The notes below the pieces were generated by a model, which was given only the letters and a program-made list of their open reading frames with translations, ran no database searches and was not told the origin of the DNA. From the NCBI GenBank assembly GCA_012270795.1, contig JAAXHO010000228.1, forward strand, positions 1-46,720: DNA of 46,720 nt, read 5' to 3'. Position 1 is the stretch's first letter, and each line of letters begins with the position of its first letter. The position numbers and the translations under genes are program-made. Of the stretch, positions 36,492-45,656 are shown one piece after another. The DNA comes from Candidatus Poribacteria bacterium (lineage in GTDB: Bacteria; Poribacteria; WGA-4E; WGA-3G).

Positions 36492-36622
36492 TATAAAAAT
36501 AGAAGTAACATGGGTATAATCTCTTCTTGTGTGGGTATTGTCCCCTCGATTTCTTTTTTAGGCACGACCCGGTGAGTTTTGACGTTAAAAAACGAAAACT
36601 AAATAGTCCACATAAATTATAG

Positions 36623-36652
36623 TTGCACCAATTCAGCACTCCTGTGTATAAT
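36623..36652 (+). promoter_or_regulatory. Sigma70-type promoter of the VWA gene
   Basis: TTGCAC (36623-36628) and a perfect TATAAT (36647-36652) spaced by 18 bp. Start near 36659, about 53 bases before the ATG at 36712. Confidence 0.6.
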
Positions 36653-36711
36653 ATAAATAAACCAAAATAACACAGCATTATTTTATATACTTATAAGGGT
36701 AATATCCTATC

Positions 36712-39036
36712 ATGTTTGAAAAACTCATGAAGTACCCGATTGATGTGTTTCGCGAAGGAGATTTCTCCTTCGGTTTGCCAATTCCGGGACTTCTCGTATT
36801 TGTCCTCATGGTCTCCCTCGTCGCAGCAACGATTTGGGCATACAAAACAACAAAAGGAAGATCAGGACGTGTATTACGCGGTTTTCTCATCGCACTTCGC
36901 ACAATTGTCCTCTGTTTCCTCGCCTTCTGTTTACTCAAACCTTTTCTCACGATTTACCAAAACAACCCTGATGATTCCTACCTATTAGTCATGGTAGACA
37001 AATCCAAGAGTATGCAGATTACCGATTCTGAAGATGGGAAATCCCGCCTGAATAGAGCAAACAAACTGCTCTTCGGTGAAAACAGTGAGGATAGTGACGC
37101 ATTCCTAAAAAAACTGGATGCACACAAATTCAAGGTCAGACTATTCGGGTTTGATTCCGAAGCAAAACGCATTCCAAATGAGACTATACCCAACGCTGAC
37201 GGAGAAAACACAGATATACCAAAAGTGGTGAACGACGCACTGGATGACCTGCAAGGCATTCCACTATCCGGCATAGTCCTATTCACTGATGGTGTGGACC
37301 GCAGCGGCACAGATATACAAAAACTCGTCATGCAAGCACGGGAGAGAAAAGCACCTATACATACTGTCGGAATCGGTTCAGAAGCAGGGGTACCAGACAT
37401 AGAATTGGTCAAGGTAGATGTTCCCCGCACAGCAGAAGAAGATTTTCCGGTCGAAATTACAGCGACTGTTAGACGCACTGGGGATGCACAAAAGTATGCA
37501 ACGCTACAACTCATCTCGGATGGTCGCATCATTGAAACCATTCCCGTCACATTTGACAACGACACTGTAAGAGTCCCGCTGAAATTTATACCACGCCAAC
37601 CTGGCACACAAAAATATGAAGTACAAGTACTTCCTGAAACAACCGAGCCAATTCCACAAAACAACAACAAAACCTTCATCCTGAAAGTTTCCCCCACCAA
37701 GCGCGTAAAAGTGCTTTTTGTAAGTAGACCCAGTGCAGAGTTCAAACATATCAAGCGCGCATTGAAAGATGATCCCAACATCATCCTAACCGATAGATAT
37801 ATCACAAGTGAACAAAGTTTTGGTGGCACACAAACTGCCACAACCCAAGAATTCAGATTCTATCCAGATACAAAAGACATTCTCTTTGATTTTGATGCGA
37901 TCATTTTTGGTAACATTCCCGCATCTGAATTCACACGCACACAACTTGAAGACACAGTGGAATTCGTCAGGACACGCGGTGGCGGGTTCTTGATGTTAGG
38001 TGGAACATATTCTTTAGGAAATTCTAATGCGACAGATTCATATCTAAACACACCCATCGCTGATTTACTGCCTGTGGAATTGGAGTTAGGTGAACCCTCC
38101 AAACCTGTCCCAAGATTCCTAACACCTTCACAAATTCCACCTCCAAATTCGTTCAAGTTAACATTAACAACCGAAGGTAAATCAGAACCTTTAATGAAAC
38201 TCGCTGATAGTCCTATGGAGAATCAGAAACTTTGGAACGAAATGCCGGAACTTTTCAGTTACAGCAAAGTGAAACGCGCAAAAGCAGGTGCAACCGTCCT
38301 TGCAGAACACCCTACCGATACCAATGAATTTGGCAAACGCATCCTTATTGCTACACATAATTTCAATGCTGGACGCGTCATGGTGTTCACACCAAGCAAT
38401 TCTTCCCGATGGAAAACCAGCTTAAAGAGCACCAATGACTCACATCATCGCTTCTGGAGACAAACAGCAAAATGGTTGACTACCGCACCGAAATCCGCCA
38501 TAAGACTCGACATCGCTAAGACAGAATACACCCTAAAGGAACCTGTTACCATTGAGGTAACTGCAACGGACGAAAACTTTAAACCAACAAATGACGCAAA
38601 GTTGAGAGCAATCGTTGTTGATGAAAAAGGGAACCGAAAGGAACTCCAACTTGAACAAGTCTTAGGGAAAGATGGGCAATACACGGCAAGACTTGTCCCA
38701 GGACAATATGGCGAATATACTGTCACCGCGACGGGAACACTCAACGGAGAAGACCTCGGTAAACAACAAGCAATTTTTGAAGTTAAGTCTTCAAATGCAG
38801 AGTTCAGCGATGCAGCTCTAAACGTTCCCCTCCTAACAAACCTCGCGAATATGAGCGGTGGTAAATATTACCCCATTGAACAGGCAAACCAGTTAGTCAA
38901 TCAAATCGCACTCGTCGAAAGTGCTACTTCAGAAATCACTGACGTTGACATCTGGGACTTACCTCTAATTTTCGGTCTCATCATGCTGTTCCTCGGTCTG
39001 GAATGGTTCATCCGAAAACGCGCTGGTTTGGTGTAA
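36712..39036 (+). CDS. VWA-domain membrane protein (glutamine amidotransferase-like type)
   Basis: 774 residues. Two N-terminal membrane segments (LLVFVLMVSLVAATIWAY; TIVLCFLAFCLLKPFL) lead to a von Willebrand A domain with the metal motif DKSKS (Asp96, Ser98, Ser100) and FTDGVDRSG. Beta-sandwich regions follow, then a class I glutamine amidotransferase-like fold (FDAIIFGNIPASEF, VRTRGGGFLMLGGTYSLGNS) without an obvious catalytic Cys. A last membrane helix (LPLIFGLIMLFLGLEWFI) precedes a basic end. Such proteins normally accompany MoxR ATPase and DUF58 proteins in chaperone or complex-assembly systems. MoxR is present at 42847, but no DUF58 gene is seen in the window. Confidence 0.85.
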   Translation: MFEKLMKYPIDVFREGDFSFGLPIPGLLVFVLMVSLVAATIWAYKTTKGRSGRVLRGFLIALRTIVLCFLAFCLLKPFLTIYQNNPDDSYLLVMVDKSKSMQITDSEDGKSRLNRANKLLFGENSEDSDAFLKKLDAHKFKVRLFGFDSEAKRIPNETIPNADGENTDIPKVVNDALDDLQGIPLSGIVLFTDGVDRSGTDIQKLVMQARERKAPIHTVGIGSEAGVPDIELVKVDVPRTAEEDFPVEITATVRRTGDAQKYATLQLISDGRIIETIPVTFDNDTVRVPLKFIPRQPGTQKYEVQVLPETTEPIPQNNNKTFILKVSPTKRVKVLFVSRPSAEFKHIKRALKDDPNIILTDRYITSEQSFGGTQTATTQEFRFYPDTKDILFDFDAIIFGNIPASEFTRTQLEDTVEFVRTRGGGFLMLGGTYSLGNSNATDSYLNTPIADLLPVELELGEPSKPVPRFLTPSQIPPPNSFKLTLTTEGKSEPLMKLADSPMENQKLWNEMPELFSYSKVKRAKAGATVLAEHPTDTNEFGKRILIATHNFNAGRVMVFTPSNSSRWKTSLKSTNDSHHRFWRQTAKWLTTAPKSAIRLDIAKTEYTLKEPVTIEVTATDENFKPTNDAKLRAIVVDEKGNRKELQLEQVLGKDGQYTARLVPGQYGEYTVTATGTLNGEDLGKQQAIFEVKSSNAEFSDAALNVPLLTNLANMSGGKYYPIEQANQLVNQIALVESATSEITDVDIWDLPLIFGLIMLFLGLEWFIRKRAGLV

Positions 39037-39060
39037 CCACCACACATGAGGAGGATGATA

Positions 39061-39171
39061 ATGTATTGGGAATTGAGAAAGAAAATGCCAGAGATTATTG
39101 AGAAGGCAACTCAGAAAGCGGTGGGGTTTGTACAAAACGTCAACCGCTTTTTTATTAGATTTTGCTACTGA
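39061..39171 (+). CDS. Possible 36-residue protein overlapping a terminator
   Basis: GAGGAGG lies 6 bp before the ATG, a strong ribosome site. The frame reads MYWELRKKMPEIIEKATQKA and then VGFVQNVNRFFIRFCY, a helix of mixed charge with an aromatic end. The last third of the frame is the terminator hairpin at 39115-39154, so the coding sequence may be an accident or a remnant of a longer gene. Confidence 0.35.
   Translation: MYWELRKKMPEIIEKATQKAVGFVQNVNRFFIRFCY
39115..39154 (+). terminator. Terminator after the VWA gene
   Basis: AAAGCGGT/ACCGCTTT arms with a 20-base loop that may pair partly, followed by TTTATTAG. It is placed 80 bp after the VWA stop codon and before the sulfatase. Confidence 0.6.
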
Positions 39172-39202
39172 TATGGCAACTTAGACTAAAATTAGGAGTT
39201 TT

Positions 39203-40579
39203 ATGCAAAATTCATACAAAAACGTTATGTTCGTCATAGCAGACGATTGGAGCCGAATCGCAAAATGCTACGGCAATGAGATCATCAGAACACCTCGAAT
39301 AGATGAATTCGCTGAACGCGGTGTCGTTTTTGATTACGGTTTCTGCACAAGTCCCTCTTGTGCAGTCAGCCGCGCATGTATCCTCACAGGACAACATAGC
39401 CACACACACGGACAATATGGACACTGCCACGGCATTCACGGGTTCCGCACGCACGAACATATGCAATCAATCCCAAAAATACTAAAAGCACACGGATTCG
39501 CTACTGCATGCGTTGGCAAAAAGCACGTTGCACCAGAAAGTGTTTATCCATTTGACTACGAACCCAATGTTAACCCACGCAGTCCTGTAGCAGTCGCAGA
39601 AAAAATTGACGAATTCCTATCACAGAACACTGACAAACCGTTCTATCTACATATCGGTTGTACCTATCCGCACCGAGCAGGAAAAGGTTTCGGAAATGAA
39701 AGAGAACATGCAGGTATACAACATGGTTCTTACACACCTGACGAGATAATCGTCCCAAATTTCCTACCAGATGTCCCAGCAGTTCGTGAAGACCTTGCAG
39801 ACTATTACGAAAGCGTTTCAAGATGGGATGCTGTCGTCGGCGCAGCTTTGGACACACTCAACGCTTCTGGGCGTGCAGATGATACACTTGTCTTTGTCAC
39901 AACGGATCATGCAATGCCTTTCCCCGGCGCAAAAGCCTCCAGTTTTGATAGTGGACATCACTGTCCTCTTGTTATTGCGAGCCCAACACAACAACGACGC
40001 GGACTGCGGAATCAGGCACTCATCAATTGGGTTGACTTTGCACCAACGATGTTAGAGTGGTGCGGTGTTTCTCACCCTGATGGTCAAGATGCACTCCCCG
40101 GCAGGTCATTACTCCCCATCCTTGAAGATGATGGTCCACACCCAGGCGACGGACAGTGGGAGGAAACATACTTCTCACACTGCTTCCACGAAGTGACAAA
40201 CTACTACCCATATCGCGTATTGCGTGGACGTAAATATAAATATGTTCGCAACTTGGCATATCAGTTAGAGACACCCTTACCAAGTGACCTTTTCCGTTCT
40301 ATTTCTTGGACTGCTGTACGCAACGACAACATTCAGATGTTAGGAGAACGACCACGCGAAGATTTTGTGCATCAAAGTCGTGAAGCACTGTTTGACATGC
40401 AAAACGATCCAGCAGAATCAAAAAACCTAATTGATGTGCCAGAATTACAGGACATCGCAAACGAAATGCGGCGAAAAGTCATGGAATTCAGACGTAAAAC
40501 AAAAGACCCGTGGCTTGAGCAGTCCTTTCAAGAAGGCGAAACACAACCTTTCTTCTCGCAAGTGCCATCCCCATCTTAA
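39203..40579 (+). CDS. Sulfatase (arylsulfatase-type, type I-like)
   Basis: 458 residues without a signal peptide. MFVIADDWSRIAKCYGNEII starts with the calcium-binding Asp pair, SPSCAVSRACILTG is the active-site segment, KKHVAPE gives Lys and His, and FVTTDHAMPFPGAK provides the second Asp-His pair. The formylglycine motif is C-A-V-S-R rather than the canonical C-x-P-x-R, so the Pro that maturation enzymes favour is Val. It would hydrolyse sulfate esters of glycans or phenols if matured. AGGAG precedes the ATG. It lies between a VWA and a WD40 gene. Confidence 0.9.
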   Translation: MQNSYKNVMFVIADDWSRIAKCYGNEIIRTPRIDEFAERGVVFDYGFCTSPSCAVSRACILTGQHSHTHGQYGHCHGIHGFRTHEHMQSIPKILKAHGFATACVGKKHVAPESVYPFDYEPNVNPRSPVAVAEKIDEFLSQNTDKPFYLHIGCTYPHRAGKGFGNEREHAGIQHGSYTPDEIIVPNFLPDVPAVREDLADYYESVSRWDAVVGAALDTLNASGRADDTLVFVTTDHAMPFPGAKASSFDSGHHCPLVIASPTQQRRGLRNQALINWVDFAPTMLEWCGVSHPDGQDALPGRSLLPILEDDGPHPGDGQWEETYFSHCFHEVTNYYPYRVLRGRKYKYVRNLAYQLETPLPSDLFRSISWTAVRNDNIQMLGERPREDFVHQSREALFDMQNDPAESKNLIDVPELQDIANEMRRKVMEFRRKTKDPWLEQSFQEGETQPFFSQVPSPS

Positions 40580-40643
40580 CTGAGTGAGAAAGGTTGAACT
40601 ATGTTGAAAATGAGATAACATCGTACCAGGAGACTTTACAACG

Positions 40644-42833
40644 ATGAAATCCCTTTATTCTAACAGGCTTTTTATGAGCGTGTTGACAGGTGTAATTCTC
40701 ATTGTTATCGGTGGAATATATTATCTCGAACACCTTGAAAACGAAAGAGCACTTGAAGAAGAACGTAACATACGTCTTGACTATAAGCAGTGGCATTTAC
40801 CGGAAGGTGCAAAAGCACGTATCGGCGCGGGGACTATCAACGCAATACACTATTCTCCAAATGGCAATCTGTTAGCCGTTGTGAGTGATATTGGTGTCTG
40901 GATTCTGGATGCACAGACAGTAGAACCGCAGCATTTACTTGCCCCACATACCGGCGTTATCAATAGTACCTCGTTTAGTCCTGATGGTAAAATTCTCGCC
41001 GTAGGAACTGAAAATGGGACAGTGCAGCTCTGGAATACTTCTACCGGCGAACACCTGAATACCTTTACAAGACGGGAATATTATTTTGGTATTGATAAGG
41101 TTTTCATTATGCCCGATAGTCACACATTGGTGGTTGTGAGTTCCCATTCTACTATGGTTGACTTGTGGGATATAGCCACTGGAGAGCGCAAAAAGACACT
41201 TTCCGCGGTTGAAAATGGGACAACCTACGATCATGTTAAGTCCATCCCGGACATGTATATGAATTTAGGCGGATACATCAATACATTCAGCTCAGACGGC
41301 AAAACAATCGTGAGTTACAGTAGCAATGAAACTTTTCGTTTTTGGGACATTGCGACACGCAAAGAGATAAAAACACTTAAGGCTGAACCTTCAGGGTATA
41401 TGAGAACCTTTAGTTCAGATTTGCGAACATTGGCAATTGCCGGTTATAAAAAGCCGATCCATCTTTGGGATGTCAATTCTGGAACGCAGAAGAAAACAAT
41501 CAAAACAGATCAATTTGATAGTTCATTTTTAGTTTTCAGCCCCAATGGAAATCTGCTTGCCAGTTACGATGATGATGCCATCTGTATATGGGATGTCAAT
41601 ACAAACGAAGAAAAGAAAAAATTTATAGGACATAAGAACACAGTTACCACGGTTGCTTTCAGTCCAGATAATCGAACGCTTGCCAGTATAAGTCGTGACA
41701 ATACGTTACGTTTTTGGGATATTGACACCGGTAAAGAAAAGAAAACAGTAGTGGGGTATGGAAATTTCTTTAGTGATGTGTCACTAAGTTCAAATGGAGA
41801 GACGCTTATGAGTATCGGTTTTGACAGCAGTACAATTCGTCTGTGGGATTCTCACACAGGACAGCACGAAAAAAGCTTCATAGGACATAAGAATGGTGTT
41901 TGGGACGCTGCACTAAGCCCTGATGGTAGTAAACTCGCGAGTAATACCATTGGTGAGAGGACAGTTCGCTTTTGGGATGTCAACACAGGAAAACTTAGTA
42001 AACTTAAGGGGCCCAAGAGGCACGTTTCTGGTATAGCATTTAGGCGCGACGGAAAAGTGCTCGCGAGTTGGGGATCCCCGGGCGAATATAAAGGAATTAT
42101 CCAGCACTGGGATGTACCTACGGGACGCATGCAGCGAACCTTGCAGCTAACCAGTCAAGACGGATTTGGTGTTACAGAAGACCTATATTTTGATGAGAAA
42201 ATATTCGCTGGATTCAGAAAATTCGACTCAAATCTTTTCGTATGGGATCTTGTTACAGGAGGTTACAAGATTATAAATGAGGATTCCGTTACGTTAAAGA
42301 AGGTTATTGTAGCACGTTTTAGTCCGGATGGGCGAGTGCTTGCAATCGTACTTGAGGTTTTGTCGCTACAGGCACCGAAAACAGAAAGAAATATCGTGCT
42401 TCAGGATGTAGAGACAGGAGGCCATATCCACACCTTTATAGGACATACTGATAATGTTGAGTGTCTCACTTTTAGTCCGGATAACCGAACCCTCGCCAGT
42501 GGAAGCAAAGACAAAACAATCCGTTTATGGGATATAGAAGAAACTGGTAGCAGTAGTGTCGTCAAGGATCCAAGCTGGGTAGATGATTTCCGAATGGATG
42601 CCGGAGTTGCCTCAAAACTCGCTTTCAGTCCCGATGGACAGACGCTTGCAAGTGGCATGAAGTTGGGTGATATTCATCTCTGGGAAACTGCCACTGGTGC
42701 AAAAAAGAAAACCTTCCGGGGACATAGTCAACAGATATCACATATTTTCTTTAGTACCGATGGGAAAACGCTCATCGGTGTGAGCAGCGATGGAACTATG
42801 CTAATATGGGACCTGACACACCCACAAAACTGA
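40644..42833 (+). CDS. Membrane-anchored WD40-repeat protein
   Basis: 729 residues. One N-terminal membrane helix (FMSVLTGVILIVIGGIYYLE) is followed by a short coiled stretch (EHLENERALEEERNIRLDYK), then about 13-14 WD40 repeats, enough for two propellers. The repeats are diverged, with FSPDGKILAVGTENGTVQLW, FSPDNRTLASISRDNTLRFW and FSPDNRTLASGSKDKTIRLW among them. The propeller lies outside the membrane if the helix is an uncleaved signal. It shares its linker (WHLPEGAKARIGAG) with the secreted WD40 protein at 1290. The MoxR gene starts 13 bp later, so the two are co-transcribed. Confidence 0.88.
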   Translation: MKSLYSNRLFMSVLTGVILIVIGGIYYLEHLENERALEEERNIRLDYKQWHLPEGAKARIGAGTINAIHYSPNGNLLAVVSDIGVWILDAQTVEPQHLLAPHTGVINSTSFSPDGKILAVGTENGTVQLWNTSTGEHLNTFTRREYYFGIDKVFIMPDSHTLVVVSSHSTMVDLWDIATGERKKTLSAVENGTTYDHVKSIPDMYMNLGGYINTFSSDGKTIVSYSSNETFRFWDIATRKEIKTLKAEPSGYMRTFSSDLRTLAIAGYKKPIHLWDVNSGTQKKTIKTDQFDSSFLVFSPNGNLLASYDDDAICIWDVNTNEEKKKFIGHKNTVTTVAFSPDNRTLASISRDNTLRFWDIDTGKEKKTVVGYGNFFSDVSLSSNGETLMSIGFDSSTIRLWDSHTGQHEKSFIGHKNGVWDAALSPDGSKLASNTIGERTVRFWDVNTGKLSKLKGPKRHVSGIAFRRDGKVLASWGSPGEYKGIIQHWDVPTGRMQRTLQLTSQDGFGVTEDLYFDEKIFAGFRKFDSNLFVWDLVTGGYKIINEDSVTLKKVIVARFSPDGRVLAIVLEVLSLQAPKTERNIVLQDVETGGHIHTFIGHTDNVECLTFSPDNRTLASGSKDKTIRLWDIEETGSSSVVKDPSWVDDFRMDAGVASKLAFSPDGQTLASGMKLGDIHLWETATGAKKKTFRGHSQQISHIFFSTDGKTLIGVSSDGTMLIWDLTHPQN

Positions 42834-42846
42834 TAACCCTAAAAAT

Positions 42847-43839
42847 ATGCAAAACTACGATATAGAGGCAATGAATGCCCGAATCCAAGACGAAAGCAGC
42901 CTGATACAAGACATTCTCAACGAAGCAGCAAAAATCATCGTCGGGCAACGCACACTCCTTGAACGTTTAGTCATCGGATTGCTCTGTAACGGACATATCC
43001 TATTAGAAGGTGTCCCCGGACTTGCAAAGACTACGGCAATCGCTGCCCTTGCAACAACAATTGATGCCGCTTTCCAACGCCTCCAATTCACACCCGACCT
43101 GCTCCCAGCAGACCTACTCGGTACGCTAATTTATGATCAAAAGAAGGGTGAATTTTATACCAGAAAGGGCCCCATCTTCGCAAATGTTATCCTTGCCGAC
43201 GAAATCAACCGCGCACCCGCCAAAGTACAAAGTGCATTATTGGAAGCAATGCAGGAACGGCAAGTCACAATAGGCGACACAACATACCCACTTGACGATC
43301 CATTCATCGTTTTAGCCACACAAAACCCCATTGAGCATGAAGGCACCTATCCACTCCCCGAAGCACAAGTGGATAGATTTATGCTAAAGGTCAAGGTCAA
43401 CTATCCTTCACACTCTGAAGAACTTCAGATACTACGCAGAATGACGACTGAAGAGATACAAGAAATTCAGCAGGTGATTACATGTGAAGATATAATCCGC
43501 TTCCGTAAACTCACCCGCAACATCTACATGGCGGAACAGTTGGAAACATACATCGTAGATCTTGTGTGTGCAACACGCGCACCAGAAACCTATCAATTAG
43601 ACGAATTGAGTCCGCTGATTGAATACGGTGCATCACCCCGCGCAACGATCTTCCTTGCACTCGCCGCAAGGGCACAAGCGTTCTTATCGCAACGCGGATA
43701 TGTTACACCAGAAGACATACATGAGGTTGGGATGGATGTGTTAAGACATCGGGTTATCATCAGTTACGAAGCAGAAGCTGAAGGGCTTGATTCTGAAAGC
43801 ATCATCACGCGAATTTTCTCAAAAATTGAGGTTCCATAG
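42847..43839 (+). CDS. MoxR-family AAA+ ATPase
   Basis: 330 residues. Walker A is GVPGLAKT (55-62), Walker B and the following segment LADEINRAPAKVQSALLEAM, the sensor region FIVLATQNPIEHEGTYPLPE, and AQVDRFMLKVKVNYPS. The C-terminal lid includes LSPLIEYGASPRATIFLALA. MoxR ATPases act as chaperones that load metals or assemble complexes with VWA proteins. The VWA gene at 36712 is a likely functional partner even though a sulfatase and WD40 gene lie between. Confidence 0.93.
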   Translation: MQNYDIEAMNARIQDESSLIQDILNEAAKIIVGQRTLLERLVIGLLCNGHILLEGVPGLAKTTAIAALATTIDAAFQRLQFTPDLLPADLLGTLIYDQKKGEFYTRKGPIFANVILADEINRAPAKVQSALLEAMQERQVTIGDTTYPLDDPFIVLATQNPIEHEGTYPLPEAQVDRFMLKVKVNYPSHSEELQILRRMTTEEIQEIQQVITCEDIIRFRKLTRNIYMAEQLETYIVDLVCATRAPETYQLDELSPLIEYGASPRATIFLALAARAQAFLSQRGYVTPEDIHEVGMDVLRHRVIISYEAEAEGLDSESIITRIFSKIEVP

Positions 43840-43873
43840 TTGGAAAATAAAGTACTACAAGAAAACCCTGCAT

Positions 43874-44089
43874 TTAGAGCATATCAAATTCCTCCGTGGT
43901 GAGTCCAGCATGTCTCAAAATTGACCTCAGTGTTCCAACTTTGATTTCACGATGTTTTGGAATCATTACAGTTCTAACTTCATGTTGACCTTCCTTCCGA
44001 TACTTTACATGGCTACCACGCTGCTGAATTAATCTAAATCCAGCCTTTTCCAATTTGCGTTTAACCTGACGATAGGAAAGCGGTTTCAT
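43874..44089 (-). CDS. hicA: HicA-type mRNA interferase toxin
   Basis: 71 residues. The dsRNA-binding-like fold is seen in YRQVKRKLEKAGFRLIQQRG, with catalytic His27 in GSHVKYRK, then VRTVMIPKHREIKVGTLRSI and LRHAGLTTEEF, all standard. It cleaves mRNA when not bound by HicB. The gene overlaps the end of hicB by 29 bp, giving tight translational coupling. It is intact, unlike the HigB toxin at 15131. Confidence 0.92.
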   Translation of the reverse strand: MKPLSYRQVKRKLEKAGFRLIQQRGSHVKYRKEGQHEVRTVMIPKHREIKVGTLRSILRHAGLTTEEFDML

Positions 44090-44294
44090 CTAAATTAATA
44101 GATACCTCAAATTTGCGAAGTTTCGGCATGACAGTTGGAAGGGGAGGTTCAAAATAGAGTTCTAACGCCTCTCTGAGATTTTCAATAGCGTCGTCTTCAC
44201 TCTTACCCTGACTCGCAACATCTATCTCTAAACATTGAGCAACGAACATTTCTCCTTCTTGCGAAATACTTGCAGTAAAAGTTTGCGTTTTCAT
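44061..44294 (-). CDS. hicB: HicB-type antitoxin
   Basis: 77 residues. FTASISQEGEMFVAQCLEID, VASQGKSEDDAIENLREALE and LYFEPPLP match the HicB partial RNase H-like fold. The C-terminal DNA-binding part is short, so autoregulation may be weak or rely on a ribbon-helix-helix supplied by other residues. GAAGGAG is 10 bp upstream. It lies before hicA, the less common antitoxin-first order for hic loci. Its leader contains TATACCATACCACGT, similar to half of the palindromes at 46183. Confidence 0.9.
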   Translation of the reverse strand: MKTQTFTASISQEGEMFVAQCLEIDVASQGKSEDDAIENLREALELYFEPPLPTVMPKLRKFEVSINLDETAFLSSG

Positions 44295-44361
44295 TATTCA
44301 ACTCCTTCAATAACGTGGTATGGTATATCTAAATTGTAGCATCAAATCAGTACTTTTTCAA

Positions 44362-45600
44362 CTACTCATCCGTTTGTCCAGCGACAGCAGCGGCACGCGC
44401 TCCCACACCAAGCACGCCCAAAAACCCTTCCGAATCTGCATGGTCAAAATCACCAATATCCTCCATTGATGATGTCTCTTCAGAGTAAAGTGAATGCGGA
44501 ACACCACTTGCAGCATGAAAAGCAACATTGCCCTTATACAACGCAACTGTAATCGTCCCACTTGCCAAACGTGTAAACTGCTCAACCGATGCTAACATGG
44601 ATTGGGTAGCAGCATCAAACCAGTAACCTTGATATATCTGTTCGGCGACAGAAGACGCAATACCATCATAGAGTTTACGCGCCCGTCTATCCAAAATCAG
44701 TTGAAGGAGATACTCGTAACACTTACCCAACAACTCCATCCCTGGCGATTCATAGACCCCACGACTTTTTATCCCTACGAATCGGTTTTCAACAGTATGT
44801 ATCCCGATACCAACAGCGTTCCGACCACCAATTCGGTTTGCCTCTATCAAACTCATCAGAGGTGTGCAAGGGCTACCGTTGACTTCCACAGGCACACCGC
44901 GCGCGAATGTCACGGTGAAGTGTTCTATATCATCGGGTGCGTCTTTCGGATGCATCCCCATGCCCGGCGTAATGAACCGCGCAGGTGTTTTCAGCGATTC
45001 CAACCGACCCGCTTCGTGTGTTAATCCCAGCAAATTTGCATCCGTAGAATAAGGTTTCTCATGCGTTGCTGTAATCGGCAAACTGTGTTCTTGGCAGAAA
45101 TCAATCATCTCCTTTCTACCACCGAACTGTTTGAGAAATACCTCATCCCGCCAAGGTGCGTAAACTGAGAAGTGTGGATTTAGCATATTAGTTGCAAGCT
45201 GAAATCGCACCTGGTCATTTCCACGACCAGTTGCACCGTGTGTCAGAATAGAGATGCCACGGCTTTCCATCTCCGGCAGCAATGCCTTCACCGTAACAAA
45301 CCGAGCAATCCCTGTCGTGTTCCAATATCCACCTTCATACATCGCCTGACACTGGATAACACGAAGCCCCTCCGCAGCAAGTGCATCTTTTGCATCAACG
45401 ATGACTGCCTCTTGCGCACCACATGCCAGCATCCGCTCACGAATCTCGTCCACGTCTCTCTCGTCAGGCTGTCCAAGATCCGCCGTAAAGCATACGACAT
45501 CAACACCTTTATCCACTAACCATTTGGTAATTGTGCAGCTATCAAGTCCACCTGAGACTGCAGCTCCAACAGTTTTTCCAATTAATTTATCTATTTTCAT
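44362..45600 (-). CDS. argG: Argininosuccinate synthase
   Basis: Joins citrulline and aspartate with ATP in arginine synthesis. Open codons extend to 45636, but the ATG at 45600 starts MKIDKLIGKTVGAAVSGGLD, which puts the P-loop motif SGGLDS near the N-terminus as usual (412 residues). Other signatures are FTADLGQPDE, YEGGYWNTTGIARFVTVKAL, and HGATGRGNDQVRFQLA; the binding segment NAVGIGIHTVENRFVGIKSR follows. The C-terminal tail is long, as in the AsnA-type or type-2 enzymes. No ribosome site is visible and TATAAT is 7 bp upstream, so the mRNA may be leaderless. Confidence 0.94.
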   Translation of the reverse strand: MKIDKLIGKTVGAAVSGGLDSCTITKWLVDKGVDVVCFTADLGQPDERDVDEIRERMLACGAQEAVIVDAKDALAAEGLRVIQCQAMYEGGYWNTTGIARFVTVKALLPEMESRGISILTHGATGRGNDQVRFQLATNMLNPHFSVYAPWRDEVFLKQFGGRKEMIDFCQEHSLPITATHEKPYSTDANLLGLTHEAGRLESLKTPARFITPGMGMHPKDAPDDIEHFTVTFARGVPVEVNGSPCTPLMSLIEANRIGGRNAVGIGIHTVENRFVGIKSRGVYESPGMELLGKCYEYLLQLILDRRARKLYDGIASSVAEQIYQGYWFDAATQSMLASVEQFTRLASGTITVALYKGNVAFHAASGVPHSLYSEETSSMEDIGDFDHADSEGFLGVLGVGARAAAVAGQTDE

Positions 45601-45607
45601 GATCCAA

Positions 45608-45636
45608 ATTATACCACCATTTGACTTAAAACGCAA
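45608..45636 (-). promoter_or_regulatory. argG promoter, predicted leaderless
   Basis: On the minus strand TTGCGT (45631-45636) and TATAAT (45608-45613) are 17 bp apart. The start site expected 6-8 bases after TATAAT would fall on the ATG at 45600 itself. No purine-rich ribosome site lies in the seven bases between. Confidence 0.55.
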
Positions 45637-45656
45637 TTACTTCAGGGTTATTGTGC

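Noticed and set aside
36978-37841. 287-codon open frame opposite the VWA gene
   Set aside because: It is antisense to a well-supported VWA protein with MIDAS residues; the composition is typical of a shadow frame.
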